DNA of 64,000 bases, taken from the NCBI GenBank assembly GCA_025677825.1, contig JAIXMO010000019.1, positions 310,001-374,000 of the forward strand, written 5' to 3'. The translations under genes and the position numbers were made by a program. Under the pieces are notes generated by a model. That model made no database searches. It was given only the letters and a program-made list of their open reading frames with translations, and was not told where the DNA came from. Positions 48,609 through 59,884 of this stretch are shown one piece after another (the first letter of the stretch is position 1; each line of letters begins with the position of its first letter). The DNA comes from Helicostylum pulchrum. Its lineage: Eukaryota > Mucoromycota > Mucoromycetes > Mucorales > Mucoraceae.

Positions 48609-48801
48609 TTAGATTTAAATCGCCGCTGATAATTGATTTGTCAAACATAACCACCACACATCTTTTTTTTTTAACAAGTATTTAATATCTTTTTTATTTC
48701 ATTTTTTTGCTTCTTGTTTCTACTTAAATCAAACAATTATTTTTGTAAACAATTATTTTTGTAAACAAAATACTTCTTGAATTAATTAAATAAACTGTAT
48801 A

Positions 48802-51023
48802 ATGATTGCATCTTCAACAGTGAGAAATACAACTAGATTATTTAGTAGTGGCAGTGCCAAATTTGGTCTCTATCGTCATAGAATTACTATTGCTTCTGCT
48901 GGTATTCATACTACACGTAAATCTACCAATGCTGTAACTTCACCGTAAGTAAATTTTACACGTCTATTTTAATTATACTCCTTAAAATTAATATTAATAA
49001 TCCGATTGCATATAGTGCTATCTCACATTCAGATCGTTCTGCAGTCGCAACAAGCAAAGTTCCTAAAACTGTTCAACCACTTGTAAAAGCCGCAGCTATT
49101 GAAATGGATGATTCATTTGTAGGTATGTCTGGTGGTGAGATATTTCACGAAATGATGTTAAGACATGAAGTAAAGCATGTATTTGGTTATCCCGGTGGTG
49201 CTATCCTTCCCGTATTTGACGCTATCTATGAATCAGAATACTTTGAATTTATTCTTCCTAGACATGAACAAGGTGCTGGCCATATGGCTGAAGGTTACGC
49301 CAGAGCAACGTATGTAGTTTAAAAAGAAGCAAAAAATCTACTTTATCTAATCTAACATTATTACTTTATAGTGGTAAGCCTGGTGTTGTTCTCGTGACTT
49401 CTGGTCCTGGTGCTACAAATGTCGTTACAGCAATGGCCGATGCTTTAGCAGATGGTATTCCACTTGTTGTTTTCACTGGTCAAGTTCCTACTTCTGCTAT
49501 TGGTACTGATGCATTCCAAGAAGGTAAGCACACTTATTTATTAACTAAATGAATACTTTTTTTAATCCGCTTCATTTTATATAGCTGATGTTGTTGGTAT
49601 CTCTCGTGGGTGCACAAAGTGGAATGTTATGGTAAAGGATGTTTCCGAACTTCCTCGTCGTATCAATGAAGCATTTACAATTGCCACCAGTGGTCGCCCA
49701 GGACCCGTTCTCGTCGATCTTCCCAAAGATGTCACGGCCGCCGTGCTTAAGCGTTCAATTCCTATCAATGCCATGATTCCTGCTCGTCCTTCTGCTATTC
49801 CCAACACTGCCATCAGTGCCTTTACCGAAGAAGCTCGTTCTAAACCTCATCCCGTCTTGATGCGTGCTGTTGATTTGATTAACAATGCTAAGCGACCTGT
49901 TATCTATGCTGGACAAGGTGTTGTTGGTCATCCTGATGGACCCAAGTTCTTGACCCAACTTGCCAACAATGGTAATATTCCCGTTACTACTACATTACAA
50001 GGTCTCGGTTCTTACGATGAAATGGACCCCAAGTCTCTTCATATGTTGGGTATGCACGGTTCTTGTTATGCCAACTTGGCTATGCAAAATGCTGATCTTA
50101 TTATTGCACTTGGTGCTCGTTTCGATGATCGTGTTACAGGTAACGTTGCTGAATTTGCACCAGAAGCATATAAAGCAGCCAAGGAAAACCGAGGTGGTAT
50201 TCTTCATTTCGAGATTATGCCCAAGAACATTAACAAGGTAGTCGAAGCAACTGAAGCTATTGAAGGAGATGTTACCGAGAACTTGAAGAAACTTGTTCCA
50301 TTTATCAAGAGTTCTCCTCGTACTGAATGGTTTGAACAAATCAATAATTGGAAAGAAAAGTACCCATTCTATTATGAAAAGACAACCAAAGATGATGAGA
50401 CCTTAAAACCTCAACAATTGATTGAAGAACTTGATCGTCAGACTAAAGATGTTAAAGAAAAGGTGATCATTACTACTGGTGTTGGTCAACATCAAATGTG
50501 GGCTGCTCAATACTTTAGATTCAGAGAACCCCGTCAATTTATTTCTTCTGGTGGTCTTGGTACAATGGGTTACGGTCTTCCTGCTGCTATTGGTGCCAAG
50601 GTAGCTAAACCTGATCATATTGTTGTTGATATTGATGGTGATGCTTCTTTCTCCATGACTGCAATGGAACTTGCTACTGCTGCTGAATTTAATATTGGTG
50701 TAAAGGTTTTGTTGCTTAATAACTCTTTCCAAGGTATGGTTAAACAATGGCAAGATCTTTTCTATAAGGAGCGTTATTCTGGTACAACAATGAAGAACCC
50801 TGATTTCGTTAAACTTGCTGAAGCTATGGGTGTTAAAGGTATCCGTGTTACCAAGGCATCAGAGGTTGAAGCCAAGATGAAGGAGTTCTTAGAACATGAT
50901 GGTCCTGTTGTTATGGACGCTGTTGTATGTAAGAAGGAAGTTCTTTATCCTATGGTTCCTGGTGGAAAGCCTTTAGATGATTTCATGGTTCATCCCTACA
51001 TCGCAGCTCGTAATAAGCAATAA
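48802..51023 (+). CDS. ILV2: Acetolactate synthase catalytic subunit, mitochondrial
   Basis: Exons: 48802-48944, 49016-49309, 49372-49523, 49585-51023, for 675 residues (yeast Ilv2 is 687). The first about 90 residues are a Ser/Thr/Arg-rich presequence. The catalytic Glu is in [20 protein letters not shown], followed by [19 protein letters not shown]. The ThDP/Mg motif is [20 protein letters not shown] ending in LLLNN. The C-terminus [15 protein letters not shown] is typical. Role: ThDP- and FAD-dependent condensation of pyruvate, the first committed step for valine, leucine and isoleucine, and the target of sulfonylurea-type inhibitors. Confidence 0.98.
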
Positions 51024-51258
51024 GTAAAAATATCTTATGCCTTTTCCTATACACACACACACACACACACACACTGCACAAACCCAAAAATCACATATAC
51101 ACATTTATAATTTTCCCAGCATTTTACCACTTTCTTTAAAAAATACATTTAATTTTTTTTTTTTGCACTGTAAAAAACTTGTATAAACATTTTTAACCGT
51201 TTTAACTTTTTAAAAGGCTCAAATCTATTTATTTTACTGTACACTAAAAAATAATTCC
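51024..51258. other. Convergent spacer with (AC)12 tract
   Basis: Common 3' region of ILV2 and FAP7. A CA-dinucleotide run occupies 51051-51074, just after the ILV2 stop. Confidence 0.7.
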
Positions 51259-51912
51259 TTATTTACTACTATTATTTACTTTCCAAGCATCTAACCATTG
51301 CTTAACGCGATCAGCGTTACTTTCCATATCTTCAATAGTATTACTAGGAAGTTCAACAACAATTTCTGGTGCGTAAGATTCATGTGCGGTTTCTAAAACA
51401 ACTTGCATAATTTCACATTCCATATTTTCATCAATTTTACGTTTGTTATATCCTCTACACAAATACAGTTAGCGTGCATATTTTTCTTTGATATAAATCT
51501 ACAGTCTTACCTCTTTGACATACGATCATATAAACCAGCTGTATCAGTACGGAGTACAAGTACAAGATCAAACCATCTCTCAGGGAAAATCTCACAAGTA
51601 TGAAAATCGACAATTTTACCTCCTTCCTTTAAAATTTCTTCTAATTCATCGAGAAGCTACGTACTATATCAGCACCACAATCTAAAAAATCCTTCCTTCT
51701 TTTTTTTTTTTTTCTGTATTACTTACTTTATCTTCGTCCAAAACGTGAGTATCGAACTCTTCAAGATAACCTTCATGAAGTTGCTTTTGCTTGACAAGTT
51801 CACCTACATTGACGTGTTCTAATCCGGTAACTTCGGCAATCATTTCACTGGTGGTAGTCTTACCAGTACCAGGGGTACCGGTTACCAAAATATTGGGTAA
51901 TGAACGAGACAT
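51259..51912 (-). CDS. FAP7: Adenylate kinase isoenzyme 6 / FAP7 ribosome biogenesis factor
   Basis: Exons (minus): 51912-51727, 51656-51511, 51454-51259, for 175 residues. The P-loop ILVTGTPGTGKTTTSEMIA is at the N-terminus, followed by HVNVGELVKQKQLHEG, the AK6-specific IVDFHTCEIFPERWFDLVLV and LRTDTAGLYDRMSKRGY (lid). Family role: a nuclear ATPase/adenylate kinase that works with uS11 in 40S subunit maturation. It lies between ILV2 and THI80 but has no evident pathway link to them. Confidence 0.97.
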
Positions 51913-52493
51913 GTTTATATGTGTAAAGGAGGAAAAAAGAAAAAAAAAACAAAAAAAAAGAAAAAAGGTCACAGAGGGATGTGTCAAAAAGTACTGCCAA
52001 TCAATTGATCGTATGAAACTATATGTACAACGTCTTGCACAACAAATCCCTTCATATATATGTTAAGTATATTTACACATAAAGTTTCCGCGAAAGGAAA
52101 AAAGTTATATGATATTATAGTCTACATATCAATTAAAGAAATATAGAGAGAGGGCGTGTAAACTGATAACAGCATGGTAGTTTAGTTTAATACGGTCGGG
52201 TTTCATTCGCTTAGAATGTACAATTGCAATATCGTAACATTCATACATTAACTAAGTATCCTAGGCTCCCTTTGCGTATGTTTGGTACATCTATGTCGTC
52301 TCTGCTTGTACTTCTGGATCATCGCTCTCAATAAAAGGTGCAGTTTGCATATAATGCGATTGACCGGCATATCTATTCAAAACCTTAAAGTTGATCGCAT
52401 TGATATCATATGCTTTCATTAGATAAGAACACTTTTTGTTTTGTTTTTTTTTAGTTCCGAAATATTTCTTCCTTTTCCATTCTTTTTTTCCAC
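51913..52493. other. Divergent intergenic region FAP7-THI80
   Basis: About 580 bp. It holds one short minus-strand coding-like frame (52419-52291). Otherwise AT-rich sequence with no recognised element. Confidence 0.4.
52291..52419 (-). CDS. Possible 42-residue protein or terminal exon
   Basis: Minus-strand ATG at 52419 opens MKAYDINAINFKVLNRYAGQ, ending in the acidic tail ESDDPEVQAETT. Codon usage and composition look coding. It could be a real short gene or the last exon of an unseen gene. No family recognised. Confidence 0.35.
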   Translation of the reverse strand: MKAYDINAINFKVLNRYAGQSHYMQTAPFIESDDPEVQAETT

Positions 52494-53607
52494 ATGTTGA
52501 AAAAAAACCTTTTAAATCTAGTTACGCATTGGTGTCCTTCCAATATATTAGCAAGGGATGGAAAAACCAAAAAGTTCTGCTTAATTATACTTAATCAACC
52601 TATTACACATGTTGACTCATTTAACCGCTTATGGGATAATGGTATAAGAAAAAGCAGCCTTTTCCTTCTTTAATACAAGTGCATTTAATTTCGATATAAA
52701 AAAAGCTTCATTTAGGTTTGTTGCCGATGGAGGATCCAACAGAATTTACGATGCATTTAAACATGACCAACATACTTTAGCACGGTAACTATCAACTAAA
52801 AAAAAAGGGGGGGGGGATATAGATGAATTGACGCGATACGTAAAGGTATATTCCAGATGAAATCAGAGGAGATTTAGATTCTATTCGACCCGAAGTTCGA
52901 TCGTACTATGAGTCCAAGAGTGTAACCATCACTAAAAAGACTGAGCAAGACTCTACTGACTTTATGAAGTGTGTAGCTTTATTAAAAGAAAAAGAAAAGG
53001 AATTGGGGCAAATTGTAAGTTTAAAAATAAAAAAGAAAGAAAGTCATGATTAACATACTTTCAAGTATGATATTGTAGCTACACCAGCATTAGGTGGTAG
53101 ATTTGATCAAACAATAGCTAGTATCAATCTATTGTATATGATGAAAGACCAAGTAGAAAGAAGAGTTCTATTGGTCAGCGATGAAAACATAACCATCTTG
53201 TTAGACAAGGTAAACACAAAAATTACGTAAACAAAAATAAAAAACCTAAATGTTTATTTACAATTAGGGTGCACATCAAATTCACTGTCAACCAGAGTTG
53301 GAAGGTAAACCCCTCCCCCTTACTTTTTTTGCATTTTAAATATTAACAATAACCAGGTCCTACATGTGGTATCATGCCAATTGGGTCGCCTGCCACACTC
53401 ACTACAAAAGGATTAAAATGGGATATGGGTAACTACAGAAAAGTTGGCTTTTGACTGCATAAAAAATACTTAAACTTTATTATTCTAGTTGATTTAAAGT
53501 GTGAGTTTGGTGGTATGGTCAGTACGTCAAATGCTATAGACAATGATGTTATTGAAATTGCGACAGATTCACCGGTTGTATGGACAGTTGAGATCAATCT
53601 TAAATAA
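52494..53607 (+). CDS. THI80: Thiamine pyrophosphokinase
   Basis: Exons: 52494-52641, 52706-52784, 52846-53014, 53066-53209, 53268-53304, 53357-53428, 53489-53607, for 255 residues. Motifs: CLIILNQPITHVDSFNRLWD, VADGGSNRIYDAF, the catalytic IRGDLDSIRPEV, EQDSTDFMKC, LGGRFDQTIASINLLYM and LLVSDENITILL. The C-terminal domain has CGIMPIGSPATLTTKGLKWD and GMVSTSNA. Role: transfers pyrophosphate from ATP to thiamine, making the ThDP used by ILV2. The correct acceptor for exon 2 is AAAG|CTTCATTT, giving DNASFRFVADGG; the next AG would shift the frame. Confidence 0.95.
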
Positions 53608-53898
53608 AAAATGTTTTTCTGTGCATACGTATTCATACATTCTTATGTATTTAATATATCATGACATATAGATAGAATGAAATCAGACTTTTTTGATTGC
53701 TGTTTCACACAACTTTGACTTTGAAAGTTGAAGGGGTGGTGCAGGCAACAGTTTCCTTGAAACTCAGTAGCTGAAAGCGGGGTTTTTTTCCCATGGAAAA
53801 CCGTCCCTTTTTATCGAGAATATTGGATCCCTTTTTCCCTTTTCCCTTTTTTTCCTTCTTTTTCACTTTTTTATCATTATTTTTTATTATATAGAGAA
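53608..53898. other. Intergenic, 291 bp
   Basis: Spacer with a strongly pyrimidine-rich stretch (about 53830-53890) before the next ATG, typical of promoters in this window. Confidence 0.4.
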
Positions 53899-54417
53899 AT
53901 GAATGGCCTAAACTCACCACTACCACAACCATCTCTAAACAATAATAACAATAGCAGTGCCTGTTTATTAAGTCCAGAACTACAACTATTCGAACCTCAG
54001 GCAGAAGATATTCTAACCGATGAAGACTTACTTGATCTTTTCCGTATTGTCAAACAAGTACTCCGTAAAAACCCAGATTCCGAAAAGCTAGCCAAACTAT
54101 TGTTTTGTATGTCTTATGCATTAGGAGATCATATCAAGTTTAGCAAGCCATGCCACGATGATCGAATTTTATTTCGAGATAATAATTTTGGTGTCCATGC
54201 TGTTCGATTACCTAGTACCAGCTCTTGTTGTTCTATATCCTTTCACCAACCACCATTTAGAGAATCACCTACATTTAGTCATTCCCATAGTGACTTATTA
54301 AGATCCACAGAAAAAGATTCTGTCCAAAAATGGATCGATTCTTCTTCCGTAACATCACATGCCTCTCCCTCACCTATATCACCTTTAACCAGACTTCCCT
54401 CCGTTTCTTATCTAACC

Positions 54418-54449
<32 letters not shown>

Positions 54450-56012
54450 AAACAACAATTTGTCTCAACAACAGAATACTACTACTATAACTAGTTCCTT
54501 CTCTGATCTATCAACCGAAAATACTACTACAGATACTTATTCTGTACGTCCTTATAGTAACTTTCGACCACTTTATACCGCTGCTTCTTCATCGCCTACT
54601 GTTGCTAATAACACTGCCACAATTGGTTCTCCTTTAATCGATCCAAATTCTATACCCTCCCCTACTATTCAACATGTAAATCAACAACTTGCGGATGCTG
54701 TAGCCTTATTCAATAAAGATACTACTGATCACACCATGCCCACAACCTCTGTAAATAATGCCACCATCAATAATATGCAACATACTTCTGAACCAGTAGA
54801 GGTAGTGATGGAACCACATCAACGAGGATTCTATTATCAAGATGGTCGTATTGCTCGTGAACCTGTTTTGCTTCAACGGTATGCCGAACAAGGAATTTTA
54901 ACACAAGCTTCGCTTATGCGTAAACGAAAGAGACATTCAGCAGATGCCAATTCTCCTTTTGAATTATCGGCTTTACCTTTACCAGCCAAAAAGCCAAAGA
55001 TTCCACACAGACATGGAGAATTTGAGCAAAGACGTAAGAATATACTCTTCTTTTTTTTACATAAATTGTACGATGCATTTTATTAACTCGATTTATAGGT
55101 GATGACATTATCAGTCGTATGAGAATTATTTCAATGGCTGATTTAGAACAAAAGGCTCAAAGATTACCAAACCAATTTACATTAGCTATCGATCAATCAG
55201 TGACTACAGCCGAAGGAGCACTATCCTCTTCGGTAGAAGGTAGACAATTAACTCAGGAACAACAAGTTGAATTATTAGAACCAGCACTTCGTATCCTTAC
55301 CAATCATTCTAATATGAAACCACATCTCGATAACGGTATGAACCAAAATGGTATTTATTACAACTCAGATTATTTTCGATTGTATTTAGCGTTTGAACAA
55401 TTTCAACGTACATTTGCCATTCTATTTCCTAATGAAGTGGTCAAGGTGCCAGATACAGTAGAAGATGGTTTAACGTACCCAAGTAGTACAACCTCGTCGG
55501 CGGCCATAGCCGCAGCCGAAAGAGATAAAGATCGAGAAAGAAACGCCAATATGAAAGCTTATCGAGTCTGGATTGAACCTTTATTGACCGAAACCAATTG
55601 GGCTGCATTCAGAAGAAATATAGTAGTCGGGGAACGTATTATGCAGTTAACAAAGTGTATAGGTCAAGGCGTCTTATTGATGACCAAAGAATTAAGTGGA
55701 TCCAAGTTACACTTAACGTTTACTAATAGTGAATGGGATGAATTCATTAACGGTTTAATTCGAGGACTATGGGATAACACAATTGAATGGGAAGAAAATA
55801 ATAGAAGACAATTGGAACAAGGAGAGAACGCTTCGTTATTAGTCTCCGAATTACAACTCAAGTTTGCAACTCATTACTGGTTTCATTCCGATGGCTTAAT
55901 GGTTTCTTCGAAAGAGCGCCGGTTAGCTATTCACGCCACTACAGTAGCTTCTAATAAGAACTTGCATAGAAATTCAATGGATCCTTCTTTACTACTTTAT
56001 CACAATCCATAA
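53899..56012 (+). CDS. Unrecognised Asn/Ser-rich, nuclear-looking protein (682 residues)
   Basis: Exons 53899-55033 and 55099-56012. The first about 370 residues are mostly low complexity, with an Asn run coded by (AAC)n and many Ser/Thr/Pro. A short ordered segment lies near the start (ILTDEDLLDLFRIVKQVLRK). Basic clusters MRKRKRHSAD and PAKKPKIPHRH look like nuclear localisation signals. The C-terminal about 300 residues are helical and well ordered (LTQEQQVELLEPALRILTNH; YYNSDYFRLYLAFEQFQRTF; WAAFRRNIVVGERIMQLTKC). I do not recognise the family. A transcriptional or signalling regulator is a guess from composition only. The two-exon model keeps one frame throughout. Confidence 0.8.
54415..54456 (+). 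repeat. (AAC)n trinucleotide run coding poly-Asn
   Basis: Coding microsatellite within the unrecognised protein; the run encodes about a dozen Asn residues, with one Lys. Confidence 0.9.
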
Positions 56013-58131
56013 TCCCCCTTCCATTTCTTATTTATACATATATTTATTTATTTTATGCACATATTTTCTTTTTTCTACCTTTTTTTTTAATATGTACAAA
56101 AGCAAAGCACCAATTACTTGAACAATATAGTTATCATACCTTAAAAAAAATTACCTTATTAAAAAATAATCTTGTACAATATTACCTTTTTTTTTTTCGG
56201 GAAAACTTTAATTGTTTCCAATATGGCACTGTATTTAATATTCTCGACATTTTGTACTTTATTTTGGTTTGTGTGGGTAAGCGCCCTTTTGACCAATTGA
56301 TCCTTAAACTTTCTGCGGTACAATAAAATACTCCCTCCAGTTTCACAACTTGACCTGCCCAACCATTTGTACGCTAGTTCACTTCTGTGACTATATACCT
56401 TTGTATTTATCTTATCTGAGACTAGCATCGTGATGTTACATTGAATGCTTTAGAGTCAGAAACTATAAATAAAAAGAGACTGTCCTTGTGCAACATGTAT
56501 GATAACATTATTTTGCCTCTTTGTATCCTGAACATAGAACGACTATTTCATTTTGGGATTTCCTTTTGAGAGTATTTTAGTACAAGTAGGTCCTCGGGAA
56601 ATCGTATTCTCCTACCATTTTTTTTATTGGGGAACAATATATTAACGGATCAGTTACCATATAAAAATCAATAACGGGTAAGACCAACGGAGGTACAACT
56701 ACAAAGTTCTCACCCAAAAAAAAAAAAAAAAAAAAAAAAAAGTAACTACGTCAAAAAAAAACTCAGTGGATACCCAAGATAATATTATTCTTTTTGTGTG
56801 TGGAATAATACTATCCTTATTTCTGTACCTAAAATATAAAAGGGAGAGATCATCTATTTGACAGCTCTATCTTTAATAAATATATTTGTATTAGTCAAAT
56901 AGACGGTAGAATTAAATCACAAAATAATAAAAAACACAAGGTATAATCGTGTAACAAGCGGTTATTAACTTGCCGTTTTTTTTTTTTTTTTTTGGTTCTT
57001 GTACGTAACACTTTATTTAACCGCGTGAAAAATAATAATTCATTGAAGTAATAACTAAAAATAAACGTGAGAAATACAATTAACATCACCCACGCTTGCC
57101 CCAATACTAATATCTATAATAAAAAGAGGTCTATACATGTGCTTAACTTTTGTTTTATTGAACCGATAAAAAATATAAATATAAGCAATAATAACTCAAA
57201 GCGCAATTGGGTACAAAGTGGTACATGTATAATAAACAGGCGATATTTACTTTCTCTGCGTATATAGATGCAGCGTCTGACCTGGTTTATTTGTTACATT
57301 TTTAAAGGTACCTGATACATTTAACATTTCGTCATACAATATCCTTTTCCTCTAGATACAGTTATCATAGTTATAATATTTTTTTTTCGTAGTACGTATT
57401 AAATCAATTGCGCCGTCAAATACATACGCGAATAGAAGATAACTAATTAACATATTTTACAAAAATAAAAAATAAAAAGATCGTCTTTAGAGTCATATAT
57501 GTTACACGCGATATCGAAAAAAGGAAGTTGATTTCAGTAATCAGAGTAACCTGGTGATATAAATATACAAAAAGAGATAAAATAAAACAGTTTGTGGCCG
57601 ATGGGGAATACTAAATGTACTTAGGCCGTACCTTTCAATAAATCTAATATTTAAACGTTTGTTTTACTGTATGAAATTATGTATTCTTACTTTCATTATT
57701 CTGCTTATCTGATTTAAATTAAAAATCCTTCTCATAATTCCAGATTTTCTTGATCGTAAATAAAGCTCAAACTCCTCATTGTCAAAGCGGTTTTCTAATT
57801 ACCAATAGGTGGGCTCCGTCTTCCAATAGGTAGCTCTAAATAAGATTCATAAATTCGGGATGAGTTATCAGATAATTGCACCACAATGTTTCCTCCAATA
57901 TTTTGAAACATCTGCTTATTAACCGATAAAGTAAAAACGAACTCGCAATGACATCCATATTTACTTTTTTTTTAGAAATCAAAACTCTACGTCGTTTTAA
58001 TAAGTTTTTTTTTACAGAAAATACATTACTATTCTACTTTTTTTTAAAAAAAAGTCAAATGATATGAGAGTTGTATTATGTGAGTTAAATGGTAAAGACT
58101 ACATATATCAAATCACACGAAGTTACAAAAA
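56013..58131. other. Gene-poor AT-rich region
   Basis: About 2.1 kb. It includes an A26 run at 56716-56741. One coding-like minus-strand piece lies at about 57955-57795 (FQNIGGNIVVQLSDNSSRIY, ending ELPIGRRSPPIGN and a stop), possibly a decayed terminal exon. Other frames (56159-56428, 56895-57104, 57067-57267) look like chance. Confidence 0.4.
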
Positions 58132-58153
58132 AGCCAAAGTGATAACTTTGGCT
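58132..58153. other. Perfect 8-bp hairpin
   Basis: AGCCAAAG-TGATAA-CTTTGGCT, with an 8-bp perfect stem and a 6-nt loop, just downstream (minus sense) of the Fanzor-like fragment at 58180-58509. It might be part of an element end, or chance. Confidence 0.4.
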
Positions 58154-58179
58154 GATTTTTCACAGTTTTGATTGTTTTC

Positions 58180-58509
58180 TACTAAAAATAATTGAGCGTT
58201 TACGAAAATTTAGCACTGCTACCAGGTCGCAATTCCGAACTCATCAATTAAATAGATGACAAACCTGTTCTTCCTTAGCATCTTTACAAGTCCCTTATTT
58301 CTTGTTGGCTCTTTAAAAATTAGAAGAACAAGCATTACAAATTTGTTTTTAAAAGGGGACATAGGGCCACTATCGAAAGTGAACGCTTGTTGGTTCATCT
58401 CATCTTCAGTATTAGTATTGATCTCTTTAATAGAATTAGAATCAGTATCAGACCGGTCTTTATATGAGTAGTACTGGTCTTCTGCAGATTCATTATCATC
58501 GCGTTTCAT
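58180..58509 (-). pseudogene. Fanzor/TnpB-like nuclease relic 2 (C-terminal pieces)
   Basis: The minus strand reads MKRDDNESAEDQYYSYKDRS, an acidic stretch, then SGPMSPFKNK and NKGLVKMLRKNRFVIYLIDE with EFGIAT. In another frame directly after it (58240-58196) comes NCDLVAVLNFRK. Family knowledge: fungal members have 'LLRxLRKxxYxVxLIDEFxT', a zinc ribbon, then 'RDLAAVLNFRxI' (RuvC-III). Here the zinc ribbon is deleted and the frame is broken, so it is a relic. Assignment is moderate because only short motifs remain. Confidence 0.4.
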
Positions 58510-59780
58510 ATCAAAAATATTCGTGAAGAGTGATGTACTAGCTTGAATATTTTCGACGAAGTCTCCGCTATCATAATTTACAGTATTAACATATCATTTT
58601 TAAAAAGAAAAGTCGTTTATTGTTTTTCAGAAGGTATTCCTCATAGACAAGTTAACTGCGTATTATATTTATATTTAAGTTTCCGGACCATATGTAGTAT
58701 AAATAGCGTTTTGTGCGACCACAGGCTATCTGATCCAAACATAGCCTATGTATAATACATATATCCCTAAGAAAAAAAAAAACGTTAAAAAAACTAAAGT
58801 AATATCAGCTTTATTAAAAAAAAATTTGTATGTTAAAAACTGTATTTTTATATAACATTTTTGTTCTCCTTCTTTTTTATCCTTCCTAAGAAAATTTATT
58901 TATTCTCTTTTTTAAAAAGAAAGGTACCAGTATAATAATTAAACGTATTCGATGAATGGATAATCCCAAATAGCTAATTTTAAAGCTCATTGGGGGTAAA
59001 CATTATGCATCTGTCTGATCAAAAGAAATGCACGTATTACATTCTAACATTATAGTTCGAAAAAAAAACTACTTTACTATAGATATCTACACTTACAAAT
59101 TATGCGGTTATTGTCACTGGGTCGCTTAATAATCAGATATTCGCAGTTAGTCTTATTTGTATAACTCAATAGTTAAGCTCTCCTTAATAGCAAAAAGAAC
59201 AAAATAAACATAGTATGAATAACAAAGTTTATTTATTTATTAATTGTTTTATTATACCAACACACTAAAATGTCCGTATAGTAACAACAGTTTATTGGTT
59301 GCTTTTTGTGGTCGTGAATTATATCTTGCATAAAATACAGTAAAAAAAAAAAAAGACAAAATCGTCATGTTAATGACGTTTTGAGCAACCGGTGTAGTTC
59401 CGTCATAATACAACGATCCATCGAAAAAATGCACTAAAAAAACAAATTGTGCTAACTGTTGTTTATTTATTAAAACGATTTTTTTCTTGATTATCCAATC
59501 ATCAATTTGAATTAATTACGATAAAGGAGATATACGATAAATGCCTTTAATGAAATTTCCTATAATTATACAAATGTCAAATATTACAACTCCTTTTTTT
59601 TTCCTCTCAACGTTTTCTTCATCCACCTGCATAACCCTTTTTTTATATAAGTAAACGAATAAACAAGAACTGTAAAATAAAGGCCACTGTTAAGTGAAGA
59701 GAAAAAGATCGGAAACAATACTAAAGATAGATAAAAAAAAGCCTCCCTGCATCTCCCCTTTTCATCCTCTCCTTAACTAA
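58510..59780. other. Intergenic region upstream of the MIG1-like gene
   Basis: About 1.3 kb of AT-rich sequence with no supported gene. The last 300 bp are pyrimidine-rich and should contain the promoter of the gene at 59885. Confidence 0.4.
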
Positions 59781-59788
59781 TATAAAAG
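59781..59788 (+). promoter_or_regulatory. TATA box TATAAAAG
   Basis: Exact TATAAAAG about 100 bp upstream of the ATG at 59885, followed by a CT-rich stretch. A second TATATAAG lies near 59643. Confidence 0.5.
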
Positions 59789-59884
59789 ACTTTTAAAAGA
59801 CTTGCCATAGATCAATTTGAACGAAGCATTTCCTTCTTTTTCTCTCTCTATTTCTTCACTTTCGGACTTTCAGAACAAAAAAAA

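Larger units (their letters stand above)
47666..48801. other. Shared divergent promoter region of ILV5 and ILV2
   Basis: About 1.1 kb with no open gene. Two exact TGACTCA sites (48366 and 48602) and CCAAT-type motifs (near 47838 and 48303) lie here. AAACAATTATTTTTGTAAAC is tandemly duplicated just before the ILV2 start (about 48732-48769). Confidence 0.6.

Noticed and set aside
50403..50753. 116-codon minus-strand frame opposite ILV2
   Set aside because: Antisense shadow of ILV2 exon 4; no domain.
52613..52619. TGACTCA as a promoter site for THI80
   Set aside because: It lies inside THI80 exon 1 (coding HVDSF), so it is not counted as promoter evidence.
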